A DNA stretch of 64,000 nt, from positions 5,890,001-5,954,000 of the forward strand of contig CBDEVP010000001.1 in assembly GCA_965243485.1 (NCBI GenBank), given 5' to 3'. The position numbers were made by a program, and so were the translations under genes. The notes under the pieces are model-generated. The model did not search any database. It was not told the origin of the DNA and saw nothing but the letters and a program-made list of their open reading frames with translations. This DNA comes from UBA7330 sp965243485 (lineage in GTDB: Bacteria > Bacteroidota > Bacteroidia > Cytophagales > Cyclobacteriaceae). Below are positions 44,131 to 52,664 of the stretch, piece after piece (positions within the stretch are counted from its first letter, which is position 1; every line of letters starts with the position of its first letter).

Positions 44131-44715
44131 ATGAAAAGAATCGAACAGATTGTGGTTGCGACTGCAGTCATTGGAGTGATCATGAAATTACTCCTCCTCT
44201 CGGAGGGTTCTACAGTGCTTGGGATATCCCTGTCTGTACTTGCCATTCTTTACTATCCTCTGGGTTTTTTCTATTTTAATGGGATCCCGATCCACAAGAT
44301 CTTCAAGAAAAAATCGTATGAAGGAATGACTGTTTTTAGCGGGATAGGCACATTTGGTGGTGGATTGATCTTCTGCATTTTGTCCATTGGGATCTTATTC
44401 AAGTTGCTTCAATTGCCCGGTGCCAGGGTTATGCTTATTGCTGGTTTACTCCCCGGAATCCTGTTTTTGGCAGTATCTCTATTTCTTTATTTTAAGAATA
44501 GGGAAAGCTCTTTTCTTAAGAGCATGGTCATTCGGACAATTGTCATTCTTGCCGTCTCAGGCATTTTATATGCTACCCCCGGACTGACCCTCGTCAAAGT
44601 GTTCCACCGGAACAATCCCGCCTATATAGAAGCATACGAAGAGCTATTAAAAAACCCGCGGGATGAAGAATTACAGCGGAAAGCTGAAGAGCTGAGGGAA
44701 AAAACTGAAAATTGA
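44131..44715 (+). CDS. Multi-pass membrane protein of unknown function
   Basis: 194 residues. Five hydrophobic helices: at about 5-22, 26-48 (G-I-S-L-S-V-L-A-I-L-Y-Y-P-L-G-F-F-Y-F), 66-90, 96-120 and 130-150. The C-terminal 45 residues are charged and helical (Y-I-E-A-Y-E-E-L-L-K-N-P, K-A-E-E-L-R-E-K-T). The first helices resemble GldL-like membrane proteins of Bacteroidota, but I cannot assign it. It is bracketed by dispersed repeats A and B. Confidence 0.6.
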   Translation: MKRIEQIVVATAVIGVIMKLLLLSEGSTVLGISLSVLAILYYPLGFFYFNGIPIHKIFKKKSYEGMTVFSGIGTFGGGLIFCILSIGILFKLLQLPGARVMLIAGLLPGILFLAVSLFLYFKNRESSFLKSMVIRTIVILAVSGILYATPGLTLVKVFHRNNPAYIEAYEELLKNPRDEELQRKAEELREKTEN

Positions 44716-44724
44716 AATGCTCCC

Positions 44725-44771
44725 AGCTGGCGCAAGCGTCCCGCCGATTGTTCAATCGTCCGTTGTGACAG
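44725..44771 (+). repeat. Dispersed repeat, copy B
   Basis: Begins AGCTGGCGCAAGCGTCC and ends TTGTGACAG, with an extra 19 bases that contain the hairpin CGATTG-TT-CAATCG. Starts 9 bases after the stop of the gene at 44131-44715. Confidence 0.65.
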
Positions 44772-44845
44772 CATACCCTATATCTATTCATTCTGAATAC
44801 CCAACTCACCAGGTAGTTATCATGGCATAATGATAACTAATGATC

Positions 44846-44965
44846 ATGATAGATCCCCTACCCGGTCTGAGGACCTCCAGTGGATGACGTGCTATGGTTG
44901 TATGGAGAATTAATATAGAACGTCATCCCCGAGAGCCCGGAAAGGCGAGTCGGGGATCTATCGAT
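44846..44965. repeat. Inverted repeat of about 45-bp imperfect arms
   Basis: Left arm 44846-44890 contains ATGATAGATCCCC and ends GGATGACGT. Right arm 44920-44965 starts ACGTCATCC and ends GGGGATCTATCGAT. Arms match best at their ends; the 29-base centre is AT-rich. No gene inside. It resembles intergenic palindromic elements common in related genomes. Confidence 0.75.
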
Positions 44966-45261
44966 ATTTTAGTATATTCCTGTATGTGTAGCAAAGGAGG
45001 ATGTGTCTACGACATGAGTGCTAGAAAGTGCCATTGAAAGAGAAAAACAAATACAGTAATGGAATCGGCTTTGGAAGGACCGAATGATCAAAAGATTAAA
45101 TCCTGAAATACGTGATTTATCTAATGAAATTTAGGATTTAGTTTAGTCCATACTGGAAACGCAACTCAAGTTGGTGCAAGCCCCGCTTTTTACCACCCCG
45201 AATATACCTTCACCCCTACCCGGAATACCCCATACCCCTCCAAAGTGTAGTCATTTATATC
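44966..45261. other. Intergenic, no gene found
   Basis: About 300 bases without a credible reading frame, promoter or RNA. Composition changes to C-rich stretches near 45210-45240. Confidence 0.4.
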
Positions 45262-45371
45262 AAAAGATGAACTCACTGAGCTCAGATATGAACTAATGAT
45301 ATAAAATCATAAACTGATTCATGTAAAACACGAACCAAGTACTAAAAAAGATGAACCAGTTGGTAAAAAAA
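45262..45371 (+). repeat. 21-bp degenerate tandem repeat, array 1
   Basis: Five units start with ATGAAC-like heads at 45267, 45288, 45309, 45330 and 45351, exactly 21 bases apart, most ending in an A-run of 4 to 7 bases. As codons they give heptads such as H-E-P-S-T-K-K and D-E-P-V-G-K-K, but one unit has a stop (TAA), so no intact protein is coded. Confidence 0.8.
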
Positions 45372-45510
45372 GTAATGAATTGAAAATCGAAAGTCTGTCA
45401 GGTATTAAGAAGAATGGTGCAGCCCTAAAAAACATATCCCTGACCCCTACAACAATAGCCTTCAGCACTTCGAACATTCACACCTGATCAATTCAACTAC
45501 CCTGAAGAGG

Positions 45511-45741
45511 ATAAATGACTCGACATCGGACAAAAATCACTCTCCATCGAATAAAAAAGACTCGATGACGAGTAAAAAAGACTCTGCGACGAGTGAAAAA
45601 GACCCGAGCTCGCATATAAAAGACCCGACATTGAATGAAAAAGACTCTAGTTCGAATAAAAAACATTCGACATCGAGTAAAAAAGGTTCTCGTTCGAGTA
45701 TAAAAGCTAAGTTGTCGAATAAAATAGATTACTCAACCCAT
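45511..45741 (+). repeat. 21-bp degenerate tandem repeat, array 2
   Basis: About eleven units. A-runs fall on a strict 21-base grid from 45532 to 45721. The clearest unit is GACTCGATGACGAGTAAAAA, where ACTCG and CGAGT form a small hairpin followed by the A-run. One frame stays open and gives Lys/Asp/Ser heptads (D-S-S-S-N-K-K), with an ATG only at the third unit; whether it is translated is doubtful. The head differs from array 1 and the open frame is different. Confidence 0.85.
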
Positions 45742-45899
45742 ATCTGAATACCCCGGGGACATAAAATGGACCATGGAAGCCAACAATAATAGTCATACAT
45801 CAAACCATATGGTAAAAACCCAAATCCTGTTTGCAATTAAATACAATTTGTACAGGTTTAATTGGCCAATCAATCTCAACCCCTTTACTTTCCAAAATA

Positions 45900-46196
45900 A
45901 TGTCAGAACCGTCACCTAATAAGTACCTCCTGATTTTACCTTTTTTCTATATTATTTTTCAGGGTCTGGGGCAGGCGGATTTCAAGGATGGTTTTTACAT
46001 TAATCATGAAAATGATACAATTCATGGATTAATAAATGATCGGGGTGGTATGGGGAATTTCCAATCCTGTATCTAAAGACCTGAAAACTCATCAGGGGAC
46101 CAGAAACTTCTACCTGATGATATTAAATCATACAGGTTTGAGGATGGCCGGTTCTTCCTTTCCAAAGAGATTTATGTCGATAGTGTAAAAAGTTGA
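45900..46196 (+). pseudogene. Broken exported-protein gene with an in-frame stop
   Basis: From ATG 45900 there is a signal-peptide-like segment (Y-L-L-I-L-P-F-F-Y-I-I-F-Q-G-L-G-Q) and then F-K-D-G-F-Y-I-N-H-E-N-D-T-I-H-G-L-I. A TAA at 46074-46076 interrupts the frame, yet the same frame continues with L-L-P-D-D-I-K-S-Y-R-F-E-D-G-R-F-F-L-S-K to a stop at 46194-46196. The combination is typical of a Bacteroidota exported family with D-T-x-x-G-L-I and D-I-x-x-Y-R-F motifs. The C-terminal part is missing as well. Confidence 0.7.
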
Positions 46197-46214
46197 ATGA
46201 TCAACCCCCCCACA

Positions 46215-46242
46215 AGCTGACGCAAGCGCCCGCTAATGACAG
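46215..46242 (+). repeat. Dispersed repeat, copy C
   Basis: AGCTGACGCAAGCGCCCGCT then AATGACAG; starts 18 bases after the end of the pseudogene. Same orientation as copies A and B. Confidence 0.65.
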
Positions 46243-46509
46243 AATCTTACTCCAATGACTCCAACAGCAGACGTTAAGTCCGAACTCATGTTAAACGATA
46301 TTTTATCATAGCGGCGGATGGTTCAGCACAACTGAATCCCGGCAAATGCTTCAAAGCCATTGAAAAGCAAACCCTTATTGTGCTGATTATGAGTGCTAAT
46401 AATTCTTTAATATAGCTGGTGATGTGTATATTTGAAATCAGAATCGCTGAAAATAAGTAGAACAGGAGAATCAGTCTCTTTACTGCTTTAAACCTATTAG
46501 ACCACCGCC
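46243..46509. other. Upstream region of the surface-protein operon
   Basis: No gene seen. Contains the promoter at 46406-46434 and a leader of about 70 bases before the ATG at 46510. Confidence 0.5.
46406..46434 (+). promoter_or_regulatory. Promoter of the T9SS surface-protein operon
   Basis: -33-like TTTA (46406-46409), a 17-base spacer and a perfect -7 TATATTTG (46427-46434). Start of transcription expected near 46441, 70 bases before the first gene. Confidence 0.55.
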
Positions 46510-49458
46510 ATGAAACGGATTTTTTTTCTTTTCACCCTTTGCCTATGCAATGCAGTGATGGCCCAGGAGGGTACAGTCGGCATCGGCACCCAGAATCCCA
46601 ACAGGAAGGCTGTTCTGCATCTTGTTGCAAGAAATAGCAACCAGGGCCTTTTAGTTCCCACCCTTTCTACCCAGGAAAGGGTCGATTTTGGCACCCAGCT
46701 TACCGCTGAGGAGAATGGTATGATCGTCTACGACTCGGCCATGAATAAGCTGTTTTACTGGATGGTAGACCGATGGCAGGCTGTTTCGCTATCCGCCGGC
46801 ACGGGGATAGAGATCACAAACGGAGTGATTGTCAATACCGGGGATACGGACGCGACCGATGACTTCTCAGGCGAATGGGCAGATCTATTGAATGTGCCTG
46901 CAGGGTTTGCCGATGGGATCGATGCTGTTGACGATGCTGATAATGATCCCACCAATGAAATTGAATTGCCGCAAACCGCCATCGTTAATCAGGTTCTTAC
47001 CTACAATGGGACCTCCTGGATCGCCAATAGCTTACCACCGGACGGAGACTCCGACGCAACGAATGAGCTTCAAAACCTGCAATTCAACAATAATATTCTT
47101 TCAATCACAAGACTTACGAATCCCACGGAAATCAACCTGGCGCCCTTTTTGGGAACCAACACGGATGAACAGAATTTAGAATTCTCAGGAGGAATTATTT
47201 CCCTGACCGGAGATCCTGACAATACCCAGATCGACCTAAGTAACTACGACACCAATGTTTTGGATGATTTCAGCGGTGAGTGGGGAGATCTCCTCAATGT
47301 GCCCGCAGGATTTGCAGATGGAACGGATAATGTCGACGATGCCGATGCAAGCATTACCAATGAAATTCAGGACCTCAGTCTCAGTGGAAATAGCCTGACC
47401 ATCACCAATAATTCATCCCCCACTACCATTGATCTCTCTCCTTATCTTGACAATACCGATCTGCTGTCAACTATTGCAGGTTCAGAAGGGCTTGTGATCA
47501 AATACTCTTCCGGAAGATGGGTGGCCGCGCAGGACAATGTGAATGACGGTGACAACATTCCCACCAATGAGATACAGGACCTGCAATTCTCCGGTCAGAT
47601 CATTACGCTCTCCAATGACCCGGGCGGTACCGCCATTAATCTGGCTCCGTATATGGACAATACCGATGCGCAGAATCTTCAGTTTTCTGGTGGGGTCATC
47701 TCATTGTCCGGTGATCCTGACAATACGCAGATCAACCTGAGTAACTACGATACCAACGTTTCTGATGATTTCAGCGGACAGTGGGGAGACCTCCTGAATG
47801 TACCGGCAGGATTTGCCGATGGTACGGATAATGTCGATGATGCCGATGCCAGCCCTACCAACGAAATCCAGGACCTTCAGTTCGCCAGTCAGATAATCAC
47901 ACTGACCAATGATCCCGGCAATACTTCCATCAACCTGGCACCCTACCTGGATAATACTGATGCGCAGAATTTACAGTTTGCCAGCGGGATCATATCTTTA
48001 TCGGGAGACCCTGACAATACGCAGATCAACCTCAGTAACTACGACACCGACGCCTCGGACGATTTCAGCGGTGAGTGGGGAGATCTCCTGAATGTCCCGG
48101 CAGGATTTGCAGATGGAACGGATAATGTCGACGATGCCGATGCAAGCATTACCAATGAAATCCAGGACCTCAACCTGACCGGAGATAACCTCACAATTAC
48201 CAATAATGCATCCCCTACCACCATCAACCTGGCTCCCTACATGGACAATACCGATCTGCTCGCAACACTTTCCGGCACCGCTGGTCAGGTACTCACCTGG
48301 GACGGAGCTGCTTGGGGAGCCGATGATCTGCCTGTGGATGGAGATACGGATAGCGCCAATGAATTGCAGGATCTCAGTCTAAGCGGAAATATTCTTACCA
48401 TCACAGGTTTAGCTTCTCCAACGCCAATAGACCTTTCTCCATATTCCGGCACCAATACCGATGAGCAGGACCTGCAATTTATCAGCGGGGTGATCTCACT
48501 AACAGGAGATCCTGACAATACGCAGATCGACCTGAGCAACTACGACACCAACGTTTTGGATGATTTCAGCGGTGACTGGGGAGATCTATTGAATGTCCCA
48601 GCAGGATTTGCAGATGGAGTCGATGCCGTTGACGATGCTGACAATGATCCCACCAATGAAATTCAGAATATGAGATTTATGAATGAGGAAATCACCCTTA
48701 CGAATGATCCAGGTAATACAGTCATTGACCTGGCACCATATATGGACAATACTGATCTGCTGGCTACCTTGTCCGGAACAACCGCAGGACAGGTTCTCAC
48801 CTGGGATGGAACTGTATGGGGTGCGGCTGATCTGCCTGCAGATGGTGATACGGATAATACGAATGAATTTCAGGATCTGCAATTCGTTGGTGAAGTGATC
48901 ACGCTCTCAAATGACCCCGTAGCTACTTCAATTGATCTGGCTCCATACATGGACAATACCGATGCGCAGGATCTGCAGTTTGTTGGTGAGGTGATCACAC
49001 TTACAAATGATCCTGATGCAACTTCCATCGATCTGGCACCTTATATGGATTCTCCTTTCACACAAAGCTCAGATGGCTTTGGCAACTTTGCTGAATACAC
49101 CGGACGTATCAAGGCAACAAATGTGATCAATACCAGTGCTATCTTAACCACTGCTAACCTTACAGGGAGCGTACTTCCAGCAGGGTCATTCAACTCCGCT
49201 AAAATTGTCATGTTTGATGCAACTGGCGGAGCGACCATCACTTCTATTGATGCAGGTCTGAACGGCCAGGAATTGCTGATCGTTTGTACAGGAGGTAGCT
49301 TAACCTTTGATAACCAGCAAATGAATGGTAGCAACTTAGTCCTGCCTACAGGAGGAGTTATTCTTCCAGCAGGTGGTAGCATTAAATTATTATATGTTGC
49401 AAGCACCAGTCGCTGGATCCATCTGGAAAGTGTAACTGACGCCGTAAATCCTAACTAA
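46510..49458 (+). CDS. Large repetitive exported protein, putative surface filament or adhesin
   Basis: 982 residues. Signal peptide M-K-R-I-F-F-L-F-T-L-C-L-C-N-A-V-M-A-Q. The N-terminal head (G-T-V-G-I-G-T-Q-N-P-N, G-L-L-V-P-T-L-S-T-Q-E-R, F-Y-W-M-V-D-R-W-Q) resembles the start of tail-fibre-like surface proteins of Bacteroidota. The middle is five modules opening D-D-F-S-G-E-W-x-D-L-L-N-V-P-A-G-F, with many D-N-T-D and N-L-A-P-Y-M-D-N-T-D blocks. The C-terminal 130 residues differ and end S-R-W-I-H-L-E-S-V. Very acidic, no Cys in the repeats. No CHU_C sorting domain is present; it lies 2 bases before a gene that has one, so the two may be used together. Exact role is inferred. Confidence 0.75.
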   Translation: MKRIFFLFTLCLCNAVMAQEGTVGIGTQNPNRKAVLHLVARNSNQGLLVPTLSTQERVDFGTQLTAEENGMIVYDSAMNKLFYWMVDRWQAVSLSAGTGIEITNGVIVNTGDTDATDDFSGEWADLLNVPAGFADGIDAVDDADNDPTNEIELPQTAIVNQVLTYNGTSWIANSLPPDGDSDATNELQNLQFNNNILSITRLTNPTEINLAPFLGTNTDEQNLEFSGGIISLTGDPDNTQIDLSNYDTNVLDDFSGEWGDLLNVPAGFADGTDNVDDADASITNEIQDLSLSGNSLTITNNSSPTTIDLSPYLDNTDLLSTIAGSEGLVIKYSSGRWVAAQDNVNDGDNIPTNEIQDLQFSGQIITLSNDPGGTAINLAPYMDNTDAQNLQFSGGVISLSGDPDNTQINLSNYDTNVSDDFSGQWGDLLNVPAGFADGTDNVDDADASPTNEIQDLQFASQIITLTNDPGNTSINLAPYLDNTDAQNLQFASGIISLSGDPDNTQINLSNYDTDASDDFSGEWGDLLNVPAGFADGTDNVDDADASITNEIQDLNLTGDNLTITNNASPTTINLAPYMDNTDLLATLSGTAGQVLTWDGAAWGADDLPVDGDTDSANELQDLSLSGNILTITGLASPTPIDLSPYSGTNTDEQDLQFISGVISLTGDPDNTQIDLSNYDTNVLDDFSGDWGDLLNVPAGFADGVDAVDDADNDPTNEIQNMRFMNEEITLTNDPGNTVIDLAPYMDNTDLLATLSGTTAGQVLTWDGTVWGAADLPADGDTDNTNEFQDLQFVGEVITLSNDPVATSIDLAPYMDNTDAQDLQFVGEVITLTNDPDATSIDLAPYMDSPFTQSSDGFGNFAEYTGRIKATNVINTSAILTTANLTGSVLPAGSFNSAKIVMFDATGGATITSIDAGLNGQELLIVCTGGSLTFDNQQMNGSNLVLPTGGVILPAGGSIKLLYVASTSRWIHLESVTDAVNPN
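46858..49058 (+). repeat. Five coding modules in the repetitive surface protein
   Basis: The D-D-F-S-G module heads lie at 46858, 47263, 47764, 48058 and 48559, giving spacings of 405, 501, 294 and 501 bases, all multiples of three. Modules 2 and 4 have the same length and much of the same order (N-I-T-N and L-L blocks), suggesting duplication of a two-module block. Shorter N-D-P-x-x-T-x-I-D-L-A-P-Y repeats fill the spaces and the end up to 49058. Confidence 0.85.
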
Positions 49459-49460
49459 AG

Positions 49461-50588
49461 ATGTACAGGCTCTTACACATTTTGTGGATGGTTCCCTTCT
49501 GGCTTAGCGGTCAGAACATGCAAATCGTAGAGACGCCGGTTGTCATCACAGAGGGTACGATCATGTCCGTTGATGAAGACTTTGTCAATACCGGGGACGT
49601 GCTCAACCAAGGCCAGCTGTTCGTAGGCGGCAACTGGGTAAATGCAGGGATCTACCGCTCAGAAGGAGTTGCTTTACTTGAATTTAACGGAGCTGGAGAC
49701 CAGATGATCAGCGACGAATCGGTCATTGACTATCTGCGGATGTCCGGCGGAAATAAGACACTGATGGCCAACCTGGCGGTGAACAGGCTGGAACTGGATG
49801 GAAGTATCCTGACCGTGGAAGACGAATACAGCCTGGAGATCCCTCCCTCCGGCTCCATTACAAGAAATCCCTATGACTACATCATTGGCCGGCTGGTAAT
49901 GACCGGAGAGAATATCTACCCGCTGGGAACTGAAGACCGATATCTGCCGGTATCACTGGTACCGCTCACGGATACCCCGACACCGGTAGGGATCAAAGCT
50001 GTAGGTACCGAACTTCAGGGCCCGCTTCCGGAAGCCGTCGCCGGGCTTGCCCCTTTCCATTGGGTGATGGATGAAAGTGAGGATATATTCCAGGTCCAGC
50101 CGGCATTTGAAGATGCCGACTTTCTGTCCGGTTCAGTATTGAATGCCATAGTCGTACAATCAGAAAGTGAGAATGGAGAGATCCAAAGTCTGTTCCAGGG
50201 GACCATACAAGGTGATCTCGACTCGGTGACTGTCTCTAATGCTCCCGCTTTTCCGCTTTCTCTTCCTTATTTTTCCATCGGACGAAAATTCCTGGCAGAA
50301 GATCGGCCACCACTCAAAGTTTATAACCTGGTAAGCCCTAATGATGATGGCATCAATGACTTTCTCTATATCGAAAACCTGGATGCCTACCCGGGATGCA
50401 CTATTTCTATTTATGACCGTTGGGGCACACTGGTATTCAGCCAGACAGGATATGACAACAGAGAGAATGTATTTCGCGGACAAAACAATCAGTTGAACAA
50501 GAAAGAAGTGATCCAGGGGACCTATTACTATGTGATCCGGTACCAGGGAGAAAAGCTGGCCAGGGGCTTTTTTGAATTGACAAGATGA
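49461..50588 (+). CDS. Exported protein with type-B T9SS sorting domain (CHU_C)
   Basis: 375 residues, signal peptide M-Y-R-L-L-H-I-L-W-M-V-P-F-W-L-S-G. The mature part is mainly beta strands with N-T-G-D-V-L-N-Q-G-Q-L-F-V-G-G-N-W. The last 85 residues are a gliding-motility-associated C-terminal domain: V-S-P-N-D-D-G-I-N-D-F, I-S-I-Y-D-R-W-G-T-L-V-F, Y-Y-Y-V-I-R-Y and the end F-F-E-L-T-R. Such type-B domains direct export through the type IX system and usually need a partner PorP/SprF protein, encoded by the next gene with a 4-base overlap. Two bases separate it from the repetitive protein gene. Confidence 0.87.
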   Translation: MYRLLHILWMVPFWLSGQNMQIVETPVVITEGTIMSVDEDFVNTGDVLNQGQLFVGGNWVNAGIYRSEGVALLEFNGAGDQMISDESVIDYLRMSGGNKTLMANLAVNRLELDGSILTVEDEYSLEIPPSGSITRNPYDYIIGRLVMTGENIYPLGTEDRYLPVSLVPLTDTPTPVGIKAVGTELQGPLPEAVAGLAPFHWVMDESEDIFQVQPAFEDADFLSGSVLNAIVVQSESENGEIQSLFQGTIQGDLDSVTVSNAPAFPLSLPYFSIGRKFLAEDRPPLKVYNLVSPNDDGINDFLYIENLDAYPGCTISIYDRWGTLVFSQTGYDNRENVFRGQNNQLNKKEVIQGTYYYVIRYQGEKLARGFFELTR

Positions 50589-51481
50589 GATACATAGTCA
50601 CGATATTGCTCGTTATTCTATCCGTCGGTGCACTGAGGGCGCAACTGGACCCGCTATACCAGCAATATCATCTCAATCAATACATCATCAACCCCGCACA
50701 CGGCGGGATCTATAAATCTATCACCTTTTCGGCCAATTCCAGGCTTCAATGGTTGGGGTTAGACGGTTCGCCGTTTACCAATACGTTTACACTCGTGACC
50801 AACATCGGGAATTTTGCCGGTTTTGGAGTACGAGCCACCAGTGACCAGGTGGGGATCCGTGAGACCAGTGAAATCATTGCATCCACGTCCTATTTTATCC
50901 GGGCAAAAAAGGTTACGATCGGGTTTGGCCTGCAGGGAGGGGTCACACAAACAGTCAACGATCTCTCTGAATTTATCCCTGAAGTGCTGCATGACCCTAC
51001 ACTGGACAATTTCGCACCTTCCGTGTCTTATCCCACTTTCGGTGCAGGCTTTATGCTCATGCACTCCAAGTTCTTTTTTGGGTTTTCCATCCCAAGACTA
51101 ATCAATGATTTTGAACCTGTGCTGGCTTATGAGCCTTACGGTGACTACTCCAGATTCTACTACATATCTGCGGGTTTTATGCCGGATTTTATTGACTGGA
51201 AAATACAGACGCTGTTAAGGGTTTCCGAACAGAAAATTTCCGTTGATATTTCAAACACATATTTCATATCAGACGACATCTGGGTAGGATTTATTTTTAG
51301 AGATCTTTTCAATATCGGCGTATTTGGCCAGTTTGAGGTCAAAGACCGGCTACGTTTTGGGTACACGGTTGAGTTTCCGATAGATGATCTTATCACCACA
51401 CACTATGGGACCCATGAAGTAACCTTAAGTTACTGCATTGCACCCTTCAAACGTCAATCGCTGGAAGACCGGTTTTTTTGA
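50585..51481 (+). CDS. PorP/SprF family type IX secretion membrane protein
   Basis: 298 residues with a signal peptide (M-R-Y-I-V-T-I-L-L-V-I-L-S-V-G-A-L-R-A-Q). The family start D-P-L-Y-Q-Q-Y-H-L-N-Q-Y-I-I-N-P-A-H-G-G follows; the rest is alternating strands of an outer-membrane barrel (F-G-F-S-I-P-R-L-I-N, G-Y-T-V-E-F-P-I-D). These proteins bind the T9SS and hold or pass type-B cargo, as SprF does for SprB. Overlaps the cargo gene by 4 bases. The short intergenic tail then meets rsgA. Confidence 0.92.
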   Translation: MRYIVTILLVILSVGALRAQLDPLYQQYHLNQYIINPAHGGIYKSITFSANSRLQWLGLDGSPFTNTFTLVTNIGNFAGFGVRATSDQVGIRETSEIIASTSYFIRAKKVTIGFGLQGGVTQTVNDLSEFIPEVLHDPTLDNFAPSVSYPTFGAGFMLMHSKFFFGFSIPRLINDFEPVLAYEPYGDYSRFYYISAGFMPDFIDWKIQTLLRVSEQKISVDISNTYFISDDIWVGFIFRDLFNIGVFGQFEVKDRLRFGYTVEFPIDDLITTHYGTHEVTLSYCIAPFKRQSLEDRFF

Positions 51482-51497
51482 TAAGCAAGAAGCTGTC

Positions 51498-52535
51498 TCA
51501 ATGATCTTTCTTCATTCTTTTGACCATTTTTGAGAGGGATTTGCCCTTTTTCCGTCGCTCAAACTCTGTGGATTCATAGTGCTCATTTTCACGTAGTAAC
51601 TTCAGGTAATTGTCATAAGCTTCACGGGATATTTTACCAGTCTCCACAGCTGCTAAAACCTCACATCCGGGCTCGTTGGTATGACTGCAATCCCCAAACT
51701 TACATTTCGTGGCAAGCTCCTCTATGCTGGAAAAGGTCTGCTCAATACCCTCCCCTGAACCTCCTATTCCGACAGCCCTGAGCCCGGGATTGTCGATGAC
51801 AAAAGCCCCATTGGATAGCTCGATCAGCTCCCGGTGCGTGGTTGTATGTTTTCCCTTATTCACATGCTTGCTGATCCCTGAGGTGCTCATTCGCTCCTCA
51901 CCAAGCAGGGCGTTGATGAGTGTTGATTTTCCCGCACCGGAAGAACCCATCAATGCATAGGTATGATCCTTCCGAAGATGATTATGAATATCCTGCAGCC
52001 CCCTCCCGGTGATTGAATCTATCAGGTAATGGGGCACTTTTTTAAACCGGTGATCCATCTCACCAGCCAGCTGAACACGGGTTTCATCGTCCAGATCATC
52101 GACCTTGGTGATTACAATCATTGGATCAATGTCATTGGCAAAACAAATGGAAAGATACCTTTCCGCTCTGTTGGGATTAAAGTCACGGTCAGCCCCCATC
52201 ACGATCAGTCCGGCATCTAAATTCGATGCGATGAGCTTATTTTCATTGTACAGTGTGGTCTTGCGGGGAAGCACCCCATGGATGATCCCCTGGTCTTCAA
52301 AGGGCTGAAACACAACCCAGTCTCCGACCACTGGTAATTCATTCTTATCAGTTGCTTCAAACAAATAATGACCCACAACCTGAGCACCGAATTCGTTTTC
52401 TAAAGACCGTACCATGTAGCGATCCCGATGTTGAGTGATCACTTTGCCAACTGCGAAGGAGTACCAACCCATCTCATTGATCACTCTTTGCGCATTCTGA
52501 AGATATAATGCGTCTTCTATTTCTTTAATATCCAT
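51498..52535 (-). CDS. rsgA: Ribosome small subunit-dependent GTPase RsgA
   Basis: 345 residues of a circularly permuted GTPase that matures the 30S subunit. An N-terminal OB fold (about 25-100) precedes G4 I-T-K-V-D-D-L, then G1 G-S-S-G-A-G-K-S-T, T-T-T-H-R-E-L in the switch, G3 D-N-P-G-L-R, and the zinc knuckle with C-K-F-G-D-C-S-H-T-N-E-P-G-C. The C-terminal tail is lysine-rich (R-R-K-K-G-K-S-L-S-K-M-V-K-R-M-K). Several Bacteroidota encode two RsgA-like proteins; I cannot tell which this is. Confidence 0.93.
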   Translation of the reverse strand: MDIKEIEDALYLQNAQRVINEMGWYSFAVGKVITQHRDRYMVRSLENEFGAQVVGHYLFEATDKNELPVVGDWVVFQPFEDQGIIHGVLPRKTTLYNENKLIASNLDAGLIVMGADRDFNPNRAERYLSICFANDIDPMIVITKVDDLDDETRVQLAGEMDHRFKKVPHYLIDSITGRGLQDIHNHLRKDHTYALMGSSGAGKSTLINALLGEERMSTSGISKHVNKGKHTTTHRELIELSNGAFVIDNPGLRAVGIGGSGEGIEQTFSSIEELATKCKFGDCSHTNEPGCEVLAAVETGKISREAYDNYLKLLRENEHYESTEFERRKKGKSLSKMVKRMKKDH

Positions 52536-52664
52536 GGTGTTCCCTGATATTTTGATGCTGTACCAATTTTCAAATTAAAAATAGGATTTTGTATTATTTT
52601 TCTATTCCTCAAATGCACTGACATAAGGCTGTCACTCAGCGTCATTTCTTTGCTTCAAAAACAA

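Noticed and set aside
45565..45747. 60-codon frame over the second 21-bp array as a gene
   Set aside because: Only Lys/Ser/Asp heptads produced by the DNA repeat; the open frame extends upstream of the ATG without a start, and the sister array has a stop in its frame.
44025..46242. Dispersed repeats A-C as integron attC sites with gene cassettes
   Set aside because: They lack the attC core sites (GTTRRRY and its complement), and no integrase is nearby. B and C lie behind genes, but A does not.
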